64,000 bases of DNA, taken from Planctomycetota bacterium (GTDB lineage Bacteria > Planctomycetota > UBA1135). Below the pieces are notes generated by a model, which did not search any database, was not told the origin of the DNA, and saw only the letters and a list, made by a program, of their open reading frames with translations. The translations under genes and the position numbers were made by a program. The stretch is from positions 129,434-193,433 of the forward strand of contig JASMMA010000005.1 of assembly GCA_030748415.1 (NCBI GenBank), in the 5' to 3' direction. This document shows, piece by piece, positions 38,683 to 47,702 of this stretch (position 1 is the first letter of the stretch; each line of letters begins with the position of its first letter).

Positions 38683-40830
38683 ATGATAAGAAAGCTTCTC
38701 CCTCTCGGTCCGCTTCTTTTGTTTGTTTCCACCCTCTCGGCACAAGAATCGGACCGAGATTTTCTTTTAAAAGGGATTGATGTTCTGCCCCGCAACGGGG
38801 TTCCGGGCACCGTATCTGTCTTTGGCCCCAAAGCATTCGCAATTTTAACCGGAGGAGGCAAGCAGGCTCTCCCAATGACTGGAGCTTCGCGGTTCGGAAA
38901 AGGGCGTGTGGTCATTGCCGCTCACGGATATGTTGGGCCTGCTAATACCCCACGTGACGAGCAAGACCCGCGCTCTATTTTTGCTCACAATGTTCTCGAG
39001 TGGCTCACAGTTGGGAAAAAGAAACCCAAGGTGGGGACCCTCCGCTCTTCTCCAGAGGAGTGGAAAAATTTTGATGTCCTTCTTTGGCTCGGTGCCCCCG
39101 ATTGGCCAGATAACGATTGGATTGAGAACTTACAAAATTATGTTCACGCTGGAGGCAGCCTATTTGCGGGTAGTTGCCCATGGGGTTGGAAGCAGGTTAC
39201 GGGCCGTGATCTAAGAGAAGATCACCCAATCAATCGCGTTGTTGCCCCGATGGGGCTTGCGCTGGGCGACGGCTACAACGATGCGAATCAAGGTGGTGGT
39301 TTTTCCGTTTCAAAAAATCGCGCAGACCGGGTTCATGCAGGAAATGTATTTGCATACTATTCTGCAATCACAACTGGCAAGGGGGAAAGGGACAATCAGC
39401 CTCCTTTTTATCCACTGATTCATGCCGTGGATTCTCTTCCAAAAGAGGACCCCATTCTATTACCTAAACTCCGGGAATTTGCAGACCGAATGCCCAACCC
39501 CAAGGCACCCACACCGGACAACCCGCTCTCAGAAAAGGATGGGGTTCATCGTCTTTGGGTTGCTCTTCAGTCTCGGTTTTGGAAAGACACTCCCATCGAA
39601 AGCCGAACAGCTTTCTTGGGGTCAGACAAATTCCCTGGAGCTGTCCCCAGCGATGCTGAGCGAAACAAACGGTCTCTTACTCTCATATCCAGTCGGCCCG
39701 GCTGGCAGTCCACCGGCCTATACCTTCCCGCTGGAGAAATACTTGAAGTCAATCGTATCTTGGGGAGCGCAAAGGATTGGTCGCTTCGAGTTGGGTGCCA
39801 CCGTGACACTCTTTGGCACAAACCTTCTTGGCCAAGGTGGCCCGAAATCACTCAAGAGCTTCCTCTTACTGAAGGGATGTTAGTGGTCTCGCCTTGGGGC
39901 GGCCCAGTTTATTTTGTTGCAAAACCTAGTGCGGAAAAAATAAAAGTCTCCATTTCTGGAACAGTTTCCGCCCCGTTATTTGTGCTCGGAGAAACCACGA
40001 ACAAGGAATGGCAACAACAACGGCTTGCGCCCGGCCCTTGGGCTGAACTTGTTGGCAAAGAGTGTGTCCTAACTGTGCCGTCAGAGTCTGTTCGAGAGCT
40101 TCATGACCCAAGCGAAGTCATGGAGTTTTGGGATGGTGTCATCACCGCTCATTGCAAGCTTGGCTCCGAGCCCATTCCCCTCCAAAAGGAACGCTTTGTT
40201 GCAGATGTTCTCATTTCAGCTGGCTATATGCACTCTGGCTATCCGGTCATGACTCACCTAGATGTTGCTGAATCGCGCAACGGGAAGATGGCCCGCGTTT
40301 TAGATGCAAAAGACCTAAAAAAGAGAGGGTCGTGGGGGCATTTCCACGAATGGGGGCATAACCGTCAGAAAGGGTGGTGGACTTTTAGTGGGACCGGTGA
40401 AGTCACTTGTAACCTCTTCTCTCTCCACGCTGGTGAGAAGCTTTGCGGAATCACACCTTGGGAGAACCCTTGGCTGGAAGGGCAAAAGAAAGCAGCAGCA
40501 AAGTATTTGCAATCGCCTGACTTTTCAAAATGGCGGGCAAGTCCAGGAATCGGCCTCGTTATCTACGCCATGCTCCAACGAGAGTTTGGCTGGGATGCCT
40601 TTGAGAATGTTTTCTCACAGTACCATCTTATTGACAAAGCAAAGCTCCCCAAAAATGACCAAGAGAAACAAGATACCTTCCTTCGTATTTTCTCACTCAC
40701 CGTTGAGCGTGACCTGCGGCCGATGTTTTCTCGGTGGGCGTGGCCGATGAGCCCTGCAATTCTCCAAGACAAATCTCTCGGCAGGCTAAAAGAGTGGGGT
40801 GGCGACTTCCGTTGGGCTGAGGAGCTTTAA
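38683..40830 (+). CDS. Secreted M60-like zinc metallopeptidase
   Basis: Signal peptide; HEWGH (HExxH) followed by GTGEVTCNLF; M60-like domain layout. Confidence 0.75.
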   Translation: MIRKLLPLGPLLLFVSTLSAQESDRDFLLKGIDVLPRNGVPGTVSVFGPKAFAILTGGGKQALPMTGASRFGKGRVVIAAHGYVGPANTPRDEQDPRSIFAHNVLEWLTVGKKKPKVGTLRSSPEEWKNFDVLLWLGAPDWPDNDWIENLQNYVHAGGSLFAGSCPWGWKQVTGRDLREDHPINRVVAPMGLALGDGYNDANQGGGFSVSKNRADRVHAGNVFAYYSAITTGKGERDNQPPFYPLIHAVDSLPKEDPILLPKLREFADRMPNPKAPTPDNPLSEKDGVHRLWVALQSRFWKDTPIESRTAFLGSDKFPGAVPSDAERNKRSLTLISSRPGWQSTGLYLPAGEILEVNRILGSAKDWSLRVGCHRDTLWHKPSWPRWPEITQELPLTEGMLVVSPWGGPVYFVAKPSAEKIKVSISGTVSAPLFVLGETTNKEWQQQRLAPGPWAELVGKECVLTVPSESVRELHDPSEVMEFWDGVITAHCKLGSEPIPLQKERFVADVLISAGYMHSGYPVMTHLDVAESRNGKMARVLDAKDLKKRGSWGHFHEWGHNRQKGWWTFSGTGEVTCNLFSLHAGEKLCGITPWENPWLEGQKKAAAKYLQSPDFSKWRASPGIGLVIYAMLQREFGWDAFENVFSQYHLIDKAKLPKNDQEKQDTFLRIFSLTVERDLRPMFSRWAWPMSPAILQDKSLGRLKEWGGDFRWAEEL

Positions 40831-40844
40831 GGAAAAGCTGGTTT

Positions 40845-41750
40845 ATGGAGCTCCCCCCTCTTTGGCTCGCGCCAATGGAAGGAATTACTGATCGTTCCTT
40901 TCGAAAGTTGGTTGTGGAAACGAATCCAAGCTTTATTGGTGCTGTTTGCACAGAGTTCGTGCGCATAACACAACCCCCCTTGAGTGTTGAAAAGCTGAAG
41001 TTGGAGTTAGGCGAAAAATTTGAGGGCCCCGTTCATGGCATTCAGCTAATGGGGAACAACTCCCAAATGCTCGCCGAATCCGCGCGCAACGCTGCGGAAG
41101 CGGGCGCCGATTTCGTGGACCTTAACTTTGGATGCCCTGCCCCTCGCGTACTTCAACACTGCGCAGGGTCTGCTCTTTTGGATGACCCTCCAGGAATGGA
41201 AAAAATCATTTCTGCCGTCGTTCAATCTTGCCCTGTCCCTGTTACAGCCAAAATCCGGGCCGGGGGTGACGATGATTCCAACCTGGAGGATATCGCTCAA
41301 CGCGTTGAGCAAGCAGGAGCCACAGCCCTTTGCGTGCATGGTCGATTACGAAAAGAAAAGTACACCGACCCGTGTGCTTGGAATCGAATCCAGCGTGCCG
41401 TCGAAGCGGTCACCATTCCGGTAATTGGCAATGGTGGCGTAGATACTCACGCCGACATCGAGCGAATGAGGTCAGAAACCGGTTGCCCAGCGGTCATGAT
41501 TGGCAGAGCCGCTCTTTCGAATCCTTGGATTTTTTCTGGTGAGAACCCTAAACGCGAAACTCGAATCGAGTGGCTTAAATCCTATGCCAATCGCATGGAA
41601 GAAGGTAGTGCCAACCCGACCCAAGCACTTGGCCGCTTAAAACAAGCGGTTAAATATATGGCAAACGCCAGACAGCTTGTCTTGGCAAACGGTCTGGCGT
41701 TTTCGTTGCGCTCCCCAACAAAGGAAGCGCTATTTGAAAGCCTCTCCTAA
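40845..41750 (+). CDS. tRNA-dihydrouridine synthase
   Basis: LAPMEGITDRSFR; DLNFGCPAP; VIGNGGVDTHADIERM. Confidence 0.93.
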   Translation: MELPPLWLAPMEGITDRSFRKLVVETNPSFIGAVCTEFVRITQPPLSVEKLKLELGEKFEGPVHGIQLMGNNSQMLAESARNAAEAGADFVDLNFGCPAPRVLQHCAGSALLDDPPGMEKIISAVVQSCPVPVTAKIRAGGDDDSNLEDIAQRVEQAGATALCVHGRLRKEKYTDPCAWNRIQRAVEAVTIPVIGNGGVDTHADIERMRSETGCPAVMIGRAALSNPWIFSGENPKRETRIEWLKSYANRMEEGSANPTQALGRLKQAVKYMANARQLVLANGLAFSLRSPTKEALFESLS

Positions 41751-43090
41751 AAGGCTTCTTCTTGTTCGGGCATGGCACCTTGATTCATTTGCATCATGAG
41801 CTGCGAAAGCCCCATGCGTCCAAACATATCCAACATCGGGACCACCTCGATTACCGTCCGATCGGTCGGTACCTCAAAGGAAAAGTAGCCCGGTTCAAAT
41901 GTAGTTTTTTCGGGTCGAGAGGCCGTCATTCCAAACCGCATTTCTTCTCCAAGGAACATTTCAATGACTGGGTTTTCGGACAGCGCCTTATCCAGAACAT
42001 CTAGCCCATCTGTAAATGCACCGTTAATCTTATCTTTGTAGCTGGACTCCACAATAGCGGTTTCGGTTTTTGGAATCAGGTGCCCACTATCACGAGCAAA
42101 GGAAAGCAACATCTCTCCCATCGAAATCCCCTCGTTGATGGCAGACCGAGTATTCACTTCAAGTTGGGCCCTGGTTGGTAGCGTCATTGCGAGCCAAGCT
42201 TCGGCGGGGAAAAACCAACCATCGTTCATGGAGTGCACTCGCCAGTCAATGCTTGCCGGAAGCAGCTGGCTTAAGTAAGAAAGCATAAACTGGGTATAGT
42301 CCAATTCATAGTCCCAAGTATCTTTGCCTTCGTTTACGGTCCAATTCTCTAGGCTGGAATCTGCAGGCTTAGTCTTCCACCCTCCACCGAATTCAAATCC
42401 CCCTTCCACATCTGGATGTTTGGGGAATGAGGCGGTGGCAATGAAGCGAAACCCTCCCATATTTTCGGAATTCCATATGGAGTGCTTTTGGAGTTCGTAA
42501 CTCCCAGAGCTATCACAGCAGGCATTCGTTGGGCAAGCATTTGAGCTGCCCGCGGTGGCAATTTGATAAAGGCAAGATGATATAGAGTAGTTTTCTTCAA
42601 GGATTCCCTCAGCGAGACGCATCATCATTTCCATTCCCACCTTTTGGGGTTCCTCGCCACCAGCAACGCGGTCTTCCATTTCTATGCGAAGGCCCTCAAT
42701 AAAAACTTGAACCTCTTCATTTTGCAAGCCTTCAATGTGCTCAGGGCGAACAAGCAATGCAAACTTCTGGAACTCGCCGGAATCATCCGTAGGAATATCC
42801 CCCTTCAACAAGATCCCTTGCTCGCGGTTCCAGGTTAGGGACATAAAGGGATGGGCAACACGAAAGCCCGCAAAACTTTGCTCATACTCAAAAGGAACAA
42901 AGAAATCGGCAACTGCAGTCGTTGCCCCAAACTGGAGCCTTGACCGATAACTTGCCGCTACGACTTGGGATTCTGGGGCAGGAGCGGCGGCAGAGTCCTG
43001 TGCTTGGGCTTGGGCTTGGGCTTGGGCATCCGATTGGGGAGTGGCGCAAGCCATAAAGAAAAGAAAAAAGGTGCTCAGGAGGTATTTCAC
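41747..43090 (-). CDS. Hypothetical exported lipoprotein
   Basis: Lipobox FFMACATP, low-complexity QAQAQAQAQ after it. Confidence 0.65.
   Translation of the reverse strand: MKYLLSTFFLFFMACATPQSDAQAQAQAQAQDSAAAPAPESQVVAASYRSRLQFGATTAVADFFVPFEYEQSFAGFRVAHPFMSLTWNREQGILLKGDIPTDDSGEFQKFALLVRPEHIEGLQNEEVQVFIEGLRIEMEDRVAGGEEPQKVGMEMMMRLAEGILEENYSISSCLYQIATAGSSNACPTNACCDSSGSYELQKHSIWNSENMGGFRFIATASFPKHPDVEGGFEFGGGWKTKPADSSLENWTVNEGKDTWDYELDYTQFMLSYLSQLLPASIDWRVHSMNDGWFFPAEAWLAMTLPTRAQLEVNTRSAINEGISMGEMLLSFARDSGHLIPKTETAIVESSYKDKINGAFTDGLDVLDKALSENPVIEMFLGEEMRFGMTASRPEKTTFEPGYFSFEVPTDRTVIEVVPMLDMFGRMGLSQLMMQMNQGAMPEQEEAF
43002..43027. repeat. Hexanucleotide tandem repeat (GCTTGG)x4 encoding Gln-Ala on the minus strand
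   Basis: gcttgggcttgggcttgggcttgggc. Confidence 0.85.
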
Positions 43091-43130
43091 CCCACAATTA
43101 GAGCACCTTTTCTGGATTTGGGTAAACGAA

Positions 43131-43334
43131 TTACTCAGTTTTTGGTGCTAGCGGCAGCTCGGCGTGGCTTCCACCGCAGGTGCCATCGGCGCAACAGGTG
43201 CCCTCAGGGGCGTCGCACATCCCGCCACAGCAAACAACGGCAGCTTCCGTGGAAGAATCCTCTTCGGCGCCACCACATGCAGGAAGCAAAAAGGCGGAAA
43301 AGGCAAGAATTATGGTAGAGGTCAGAGTTCTCAT
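43131..43334 (-). CDS. Small Cys-rich lipoprotein
   Basis: Lipobox LLPAC; VVCCGGMCDAPEGTCCADGTCGGSH. Confidence 0.55.
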   Translation of the reverse strand: MRTLTSTIILAFSAFLLPACGGAEEDSSTEAAVVCCGGMCDAPEGTCCADGTCGGSHAELPLAPKTE

Positions 43335-43370
43335 GGAAGTCATCATAGCTTTCTGGATAGGATAAAGACC

Positions 43371-44024
43371 ATGACCTCCGGCCCCCGCATCGCAGTCGCC
43401 GCCTCCCCGCGGAACTCTCGCCAAAACCTGGAAGCTTCGTCAAAATTCCAGGAAGCGGCAAACTCCCTTCGTGAGCGCTTTCCGGATCTTTTGGCCACTC
43501 CCCTTCAAATCGGCGAGGCCACCTTCTCTGCTGTCCTTACCGATGCAACCCAAGGATTTGATTTCGCTACTGCCCTAGCAGAGGCGGTGTGGCCCATGCA
43601 GCTCCGGGTTGCCATGATTACGGTCGGCCACCAGGTCGGTGCTGCGGCTGACACCCAAGCCCACTCACGGGCCCTTGCTCTTCTCGGCGAGGCCATTCGT
43701 CACCGCGCGACATTCCGCTTCCAGGTGAGTGGCCGAAAGGAAATGGAAATCCACCTTGCTGAAGCTGCTGCCCTCCTCCACTCAACTTTGATGGCTGAAT
43801 GGACTCAAACCCGCGCCGAAGCCGTTTGCGCCTATCGAGCCCTGGGCCGTCAGCGCGATGCCGCGCAAAAGTTGGGTATTACCCAGCAAGCTGTTTCTCA
43901 AATGCTCCGAGGAGCTCGCCTCAAAGAAATGGGTGCCCTCGAAACTGCTATGCGGGAGTGGTTCACCGAAGAAGCCCGCCCCGGTCTCTGGCCCCTCCGC
44001 AACTTCGAAAAAGAAGCCAGCTAG
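43371..44024 (+). CDS. SatD-like/HTH-domain protein
   Basis: C-terminal HTH AAQKLGITQQAVSQMLRGARLKE. Confidence 0.6.
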   Translation: MTSGPRIAVAASPRNSRQNLEASSKFQEAANSLRERFPDLLATPLQIGEATFSAVLTDATQGFDFATALAEAVWPMQLRVAMITVGHQVGAAADTQAHSRALALLGEAIRHRATFRFQVSGRKEMEIHLAEAAALLHSTLMAEWTQTRAEAVCAYRALGRQRDAAQKLGITQQAVSQMLRGARLKEMGALETAMREWFTEEARPGLWPLRNFEKEAS

Positions 44025-44041
44025 CCTTATGCTCGGAGTCA

Positions 44042-44064
44042 AATCGTTGCATTCTGCAACGATT
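44042..44064. repeat. Inverted repeat AATCGTTGCA-TTC-TGCAACGATT
   Basis: 10-bp perfect arms, 3-nt spacer, between HTH gene and aconitase. Confidence 0.8.
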
Positions 44065-44172
44065 ATTAGCAGGCCTTCGTGGGTTCGACCCAAGCGCCCT
44101 TGAAGTTGCTATCCGGAAGGAACTCGAAAACAACGCCGGAACGACCCAGAAAAGTCAATAAAATGTGGGGCC

Positions 44173-46455
44173 ATGGGCTCCATTGCATCCACTCCAGAAC
44201 TCGTCGCGGGGGTTTATTCCCGCACCCGCCAAAATCTTGAAATCGTCCGCGGCCGCCTCGGCAGGCCCCTGACCCTTTCTGAAAAAATCCTCCTCGGGCA
44301 CGCCGACGATGCCTCTGGACAAGAAATCGAGCGGGGAAAAGCATATCTCAACCTGCGCCCTGATCGCGTGGCCATGCAAGATGCCACCGCTCAAATGGCA
44401 CTTTTGCAATTTATGATGGCCGGGAAAGACGAGGCCGCAGTTCCAAGCACGGTTCATTGCGACCATCTTCTACGCGGCCACAAGGGTGCCGAAAATGACC
44501 TCGCAGTTGCCCAAGAAGAAAACGCTGAAGTTTATTCCTTTTTGGAATCTGTTGCTGCACGATACAGCTTGGGGTTTTGGAAGCCAGGCTCGGGAATTAT
44601 TCACCAAATCGTTTTGGAAAACTACGCCTTCCCCGGCGGTCTCATGGTTGGTACTGATTCTCACACCCCAAACGCTGGTGGCCTCGGGATGTGTGCGGTT
44701 GGAGTTGGCGGCGCCGATGCCGTTGATGTCATGGCCGGTTTCCCTTGGGAAGTTCTTCAGCCTGAAGTCGTAGGCGTAAAACTCACCGGAAAACTTACCG
44801 GCTGGGCCGCCCCAAAAGATGTCATCTTAAAACTCCTCGGCATGCTCACTGTTAAGGGCGGAACAAACCGAGTGATGGAATACTTTGGCGAAGGTTGCGA
44901 ATCTCTTTCCTGCACTGGTAAAGCCACCATTTGCAACATGGGTGCAGAACTTGGCGCAACTTGTTCCGTTTTTGCATGGGACAATTCCATGGCTCGTTAC
45001 TTAAACGCAACTGGTCGCTCAGAACTTGCAGAACTTGCGGAGCAAAATGCTGACCTTCTCGGCCCAGATGCGGAAGTCTTGGCTGACCCAACTGCCCACT
45101 ACGACAAGGTGATAGAGATTAACCTCTCCACACTCGAGCCACACCTTGTTGGCCCTCACACGCCTGACAATGCACATGCCCTTTCTGACATGGCTTCCGA
45201 TGTTGAAACAGAAAACTACCCCAACGCAGTTTCTGTTGCACTGATTGGATCCTGCACAAACTCCTCCTACGAGGACATGGTTCGTGCTGTGGACATCGCA
45301 AAGCAAGCCGTCGCGCACGGTACTTCTTTGAGGGCCCAACTTTTTATTAGCCCCGGCTCAGAGCAAGTTTATGACACTATCAAGCGCGATGGGGTTCTGA
45401 GTGTGCTCGAAGAATGCGGGGCGACTGTGCTCACCAACGCTTGCGGCCCCTGCATTGGACAATGGCAACGTGAAGATGTTGAAAAGGGAACCCGTAATTC
45501 CATTGTGACTTCCTTCAATCGAAACTTCCGGGCGCGAGCAGACGGGAACACCGAAACTCAGGCCTTTATTGGTTCTCCTGAAACTGTCATGGTGATGGGG
45601 TTGAGTGGAAGTTTGAGTTTTCATCCCGAGCAGGATGATCTAATCTCCGATGATGGTTCCACTTGGAAGCTAGAAGCGCCTGCTCAAGCGCCCGACATTC
45701 CACCCAATGGTTTTGAACTTGACAATGACGGCTACCAAAGCCCACCTGTTTCATCAGCTGGCATTGAGGTCAAAGTTGCCGAAAACTCTGACCGCCTTCA
45801 GTTGCTTTACCCTTTCGAGCCGCTCTCATCCGATCAGTATCAAAAGATGCCTCTTCTTTTGAAAACAAAAGCGAAGACTACGACTGACCATATTTCTCCC
45901 GCCGGCCCTTGGCTCAAGTTCCGCGGTCACTTGGACAACATTTCAAACAACATGTTCACAGGTGCGACGAATGCTTTCACTGATGGCATTGGAACCACCC
46001 GCAACCTTTTGTCTGGCGAAGGTAACTGCACAGTTCCTGATGTTGCCCGAGATTACAAAGCCAACGGCTTAAATTGGGTTGTGGTTGGCGATGAAAACTA
46101 CGGTGAGGGATCCAGTCGAGAACATGCCGCAATGTGCCCACGCCACCTTGGCGCCGCTGCCGTCATTGTTCGTTCCTTTGCGCGCATCCACGAAACAAAC
46201 CTCAAAAAGCAGGGGGTGCTTCCCCTTGTCTTCCAAAACTCCACCGACTGGGAAAAGGTCCAAGAAACAGATCGCGTAAGCTTAGAAGGATTAGATAGGC
46301 TCGCTCCAGGGTCAGAGTTAACCGCTGTCTTCCACCACGAAGATGGCTCAAAAGATCACGCTTCTCTTCGTCACACCTTGAATGAAGAACAAATCGTTTG
46401 GTGGCGCGCAGGCTCAGCCCTGAACTCCTTGCGGGATGAGGGTGCAACTGTTTAG
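44173..46455 (+). CDS. Aconitate hydratase
   Basis: VGTDSHTPNAGGLGMCAVGVGGADAVDVMAG; GSCTNSSYEDM; GPCIGQW; YGEGSSREHAA. Confidence 0.96.
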   Translation: MGSIASTPELVAGVYSRTRQNLEIVRGRLGRPLTLSEKILLGHADDASGQEIERGKAYLNLRPDRVAMQDATAQMALLQFMMAGKDEAAVPSTVHCDHLLRGHKGAENDLAVAQEENAEVYSFLESVAARYSLGFWKPGSGIIHQIVLENYAFPGGLMVGTDSHTPNAGGLGMCAVGVGGADAVDVMAGFPWEVLQPEVVGVKLTGKLTGWAAPKDVILKLLGMLTVKGGTNRVMEYFGEGCESLSCTGKATICNMGAELGATCSVFAWDNSMARYLNATGRSELAELAEQNADLLGPDAEVLADPTAHYDKVIEINLSTLEPHLVGPHTPDNAHALSDMASDVETENYPNAVSVALIGSCTNSSYEDMVRAVDIAKQAVAHGTSLRAQLFISPGSEQVYDTIKRDGVLSVLEECGATVLTNACGPCIGQWQREDVEKGTRNSIVTSFNRNFRARADGNTETQAFIGSPETVMVMGLSGSLSFHPEQDDLISDDGSTWKLEAPAQAPDIPPNGFELDNDGYQSPPVSSAGIEVKVAENSDRLQLLYPFEPLSSDQYQKMPLLLKTKAKTTTDHISPAGPWLKFRGHLDNISNNMFTGATNAFTDGIGTTRNLLSGEGNCTVPDVARDYKANGLNWVVVGDENYGEGSSREHAAMCPRHLGAAAVIVRSFARIHETNLKKQGVLPLVFQNSTDWEKVQETDRVSLEGLDRLAPGSELTAVFHHEDGSKDHASLRHTLNEEQIVWWRAGSALNSLRDEGATV

Positions 46456-46469
46456 AAATTAAAACTGAC

Positions 46470-47246
46470 ATGTCTTCCCTCCCACCCCTTCGAACTGTTC
46501 TAACAGGAGCGGGCACGGGAATTGGTCGCGCAACTGCGCATCGGTTTTCCCGCGAAGGTGCCACACTTCTTTTGATAGGCCGGCGAGCCGAACCCCTTCA
46601 AGAAGTCGCCGCTGAAACGGGGGCAGAGTTTGAAACATTGGATGTTTCTGAAGAAGGTGCCATGCGAAAAGCCGTAGCCGCTTTCGCTGAAAAGCATGGT
46701 GGCCTAGATGCACTCGTTGCAAACGCCGGGGTAAACCCCCAACGCGAAAACGCTCTCGATACTCACGATGATGCTTGGCTTGAGGCCATGCGCATCAACC
46801 TTCAGGGAACTCACCGTTCTTGTCAGGCCGCGTTGGAAATTATGTTGAAGCAAGAACCGATTGGAGAATGGGACATCCCCATCCCCATCCGAGGCTCTAT
46901 CGTGACAGTTGGCTCCATTGCTGGCCTGGCGGGCATGAAAAATCGCGCCGCCTATGGACCAAGCAAAGCTGGCATCATTAATTACACCCAAGCTCTTGCG
47001 ATTGACTACGGCCCTCAAGGAATCCGCGCGAATTGTGTTTGCCCAGGATTTGTAAAAACCGATATTAATCGCGGTTGGATTGAAAATTTACCTAGTGAAG
47101 AGCTCAGCACGATTACCAATCGCCACGCCCTCGGCATGGGAACCCCCGAAGCGGTCGCCGATGCGATCTATTTTTTGGCAACCCGTGAATCTCGCTGGAT
47201 TACCGGAGTTGCATTGCCGGTTGACGGTGGCTGGCGTGCGTCTTAA
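46470..47246 (+). CDS. SDR-family oxidoreductase
   Basis: TGAGTGIGRATAH; YGPSKAGIINYTQ; PVDGGWRAS. Confidence 0.94.
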   Translation: MSSLPPLRTVLTGAGTGIGRATAHRFSREGATLLLIGRRAEPLQEVAAETGAEFETLDVSEEGAMRKAVAAFAEKHGGLDALVANAGVNPQRENALDTHDDAWLEAMRINLQGTHRSCQAALEIMLKQEPIGEWDIPIPIRGSIVTVGSIAGLAGMKNRAAYGPSKAGIINYTQALAIDYGPQGIRANCVCPGFVKTDINRGWIENLPSEELSTITNRHALGMGTPEAVADAIYFLATRESRWITGVALPVDGGWRAS

Positions 47247-47254
47247 TAAGAGCC

Positions 47255-47662
47255 ATGGATAACCCAATCATTACTGTTGAAACTTCCCTCTCGGTGGATG
47301 AAGCCGCCGAAGCCATTCAATCCGCAACTCCGGAAGAAGGATTTGGCGTTGTTGGCTTTCACAACCTAAACGAGACCATGGCGAAGAAAGGGGTTGAGTG
47401 TCCTTACCAGGTTCGCATTGTGGAAGTGTGCCAGCCAAAAATTGCTGCTGGCATGATTGGTATGGAACCCACCATTGCAGGGGCGATGCCTTGCCGCATT
47501 GCCATCTTTGACCGTGAAGGAAAAACCTACCTCACCACTATCGCAGCCTCCGCGCTTCTTGGCATTTTCTCGGTGCCTGAAGACCAACGAGAGCTTGCCG
47601 GAAGCTTCGCCAAAGATATTCAAGAAACTCTGGGAAGAATCATGACCCGAGCGCAAGGCTAA
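47255..47662 (+). CDS. DUF302-domain protein
   Basis: SVDEAAEAIQSATPEEGFGVVGFHNLNETMAKKG. Confidence 0.85.
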   Translation: MDNPIITVETSLSVDEAAEAIQSATPEEGFGVVGFHNLNETMAKKGVECPYQVRIVEVCQPKIAAGMIGMEPTIAGAMPCRIAIFDREGKTYLTTIAASALLGIFSVPEDQRELAGSFAKDIQETLGRIMTRAQG

Positions 47663-47702
47663 CAAGCGACCGACTAGCCGCGAAGGTAGAATCTGCGGCT
47701 TC

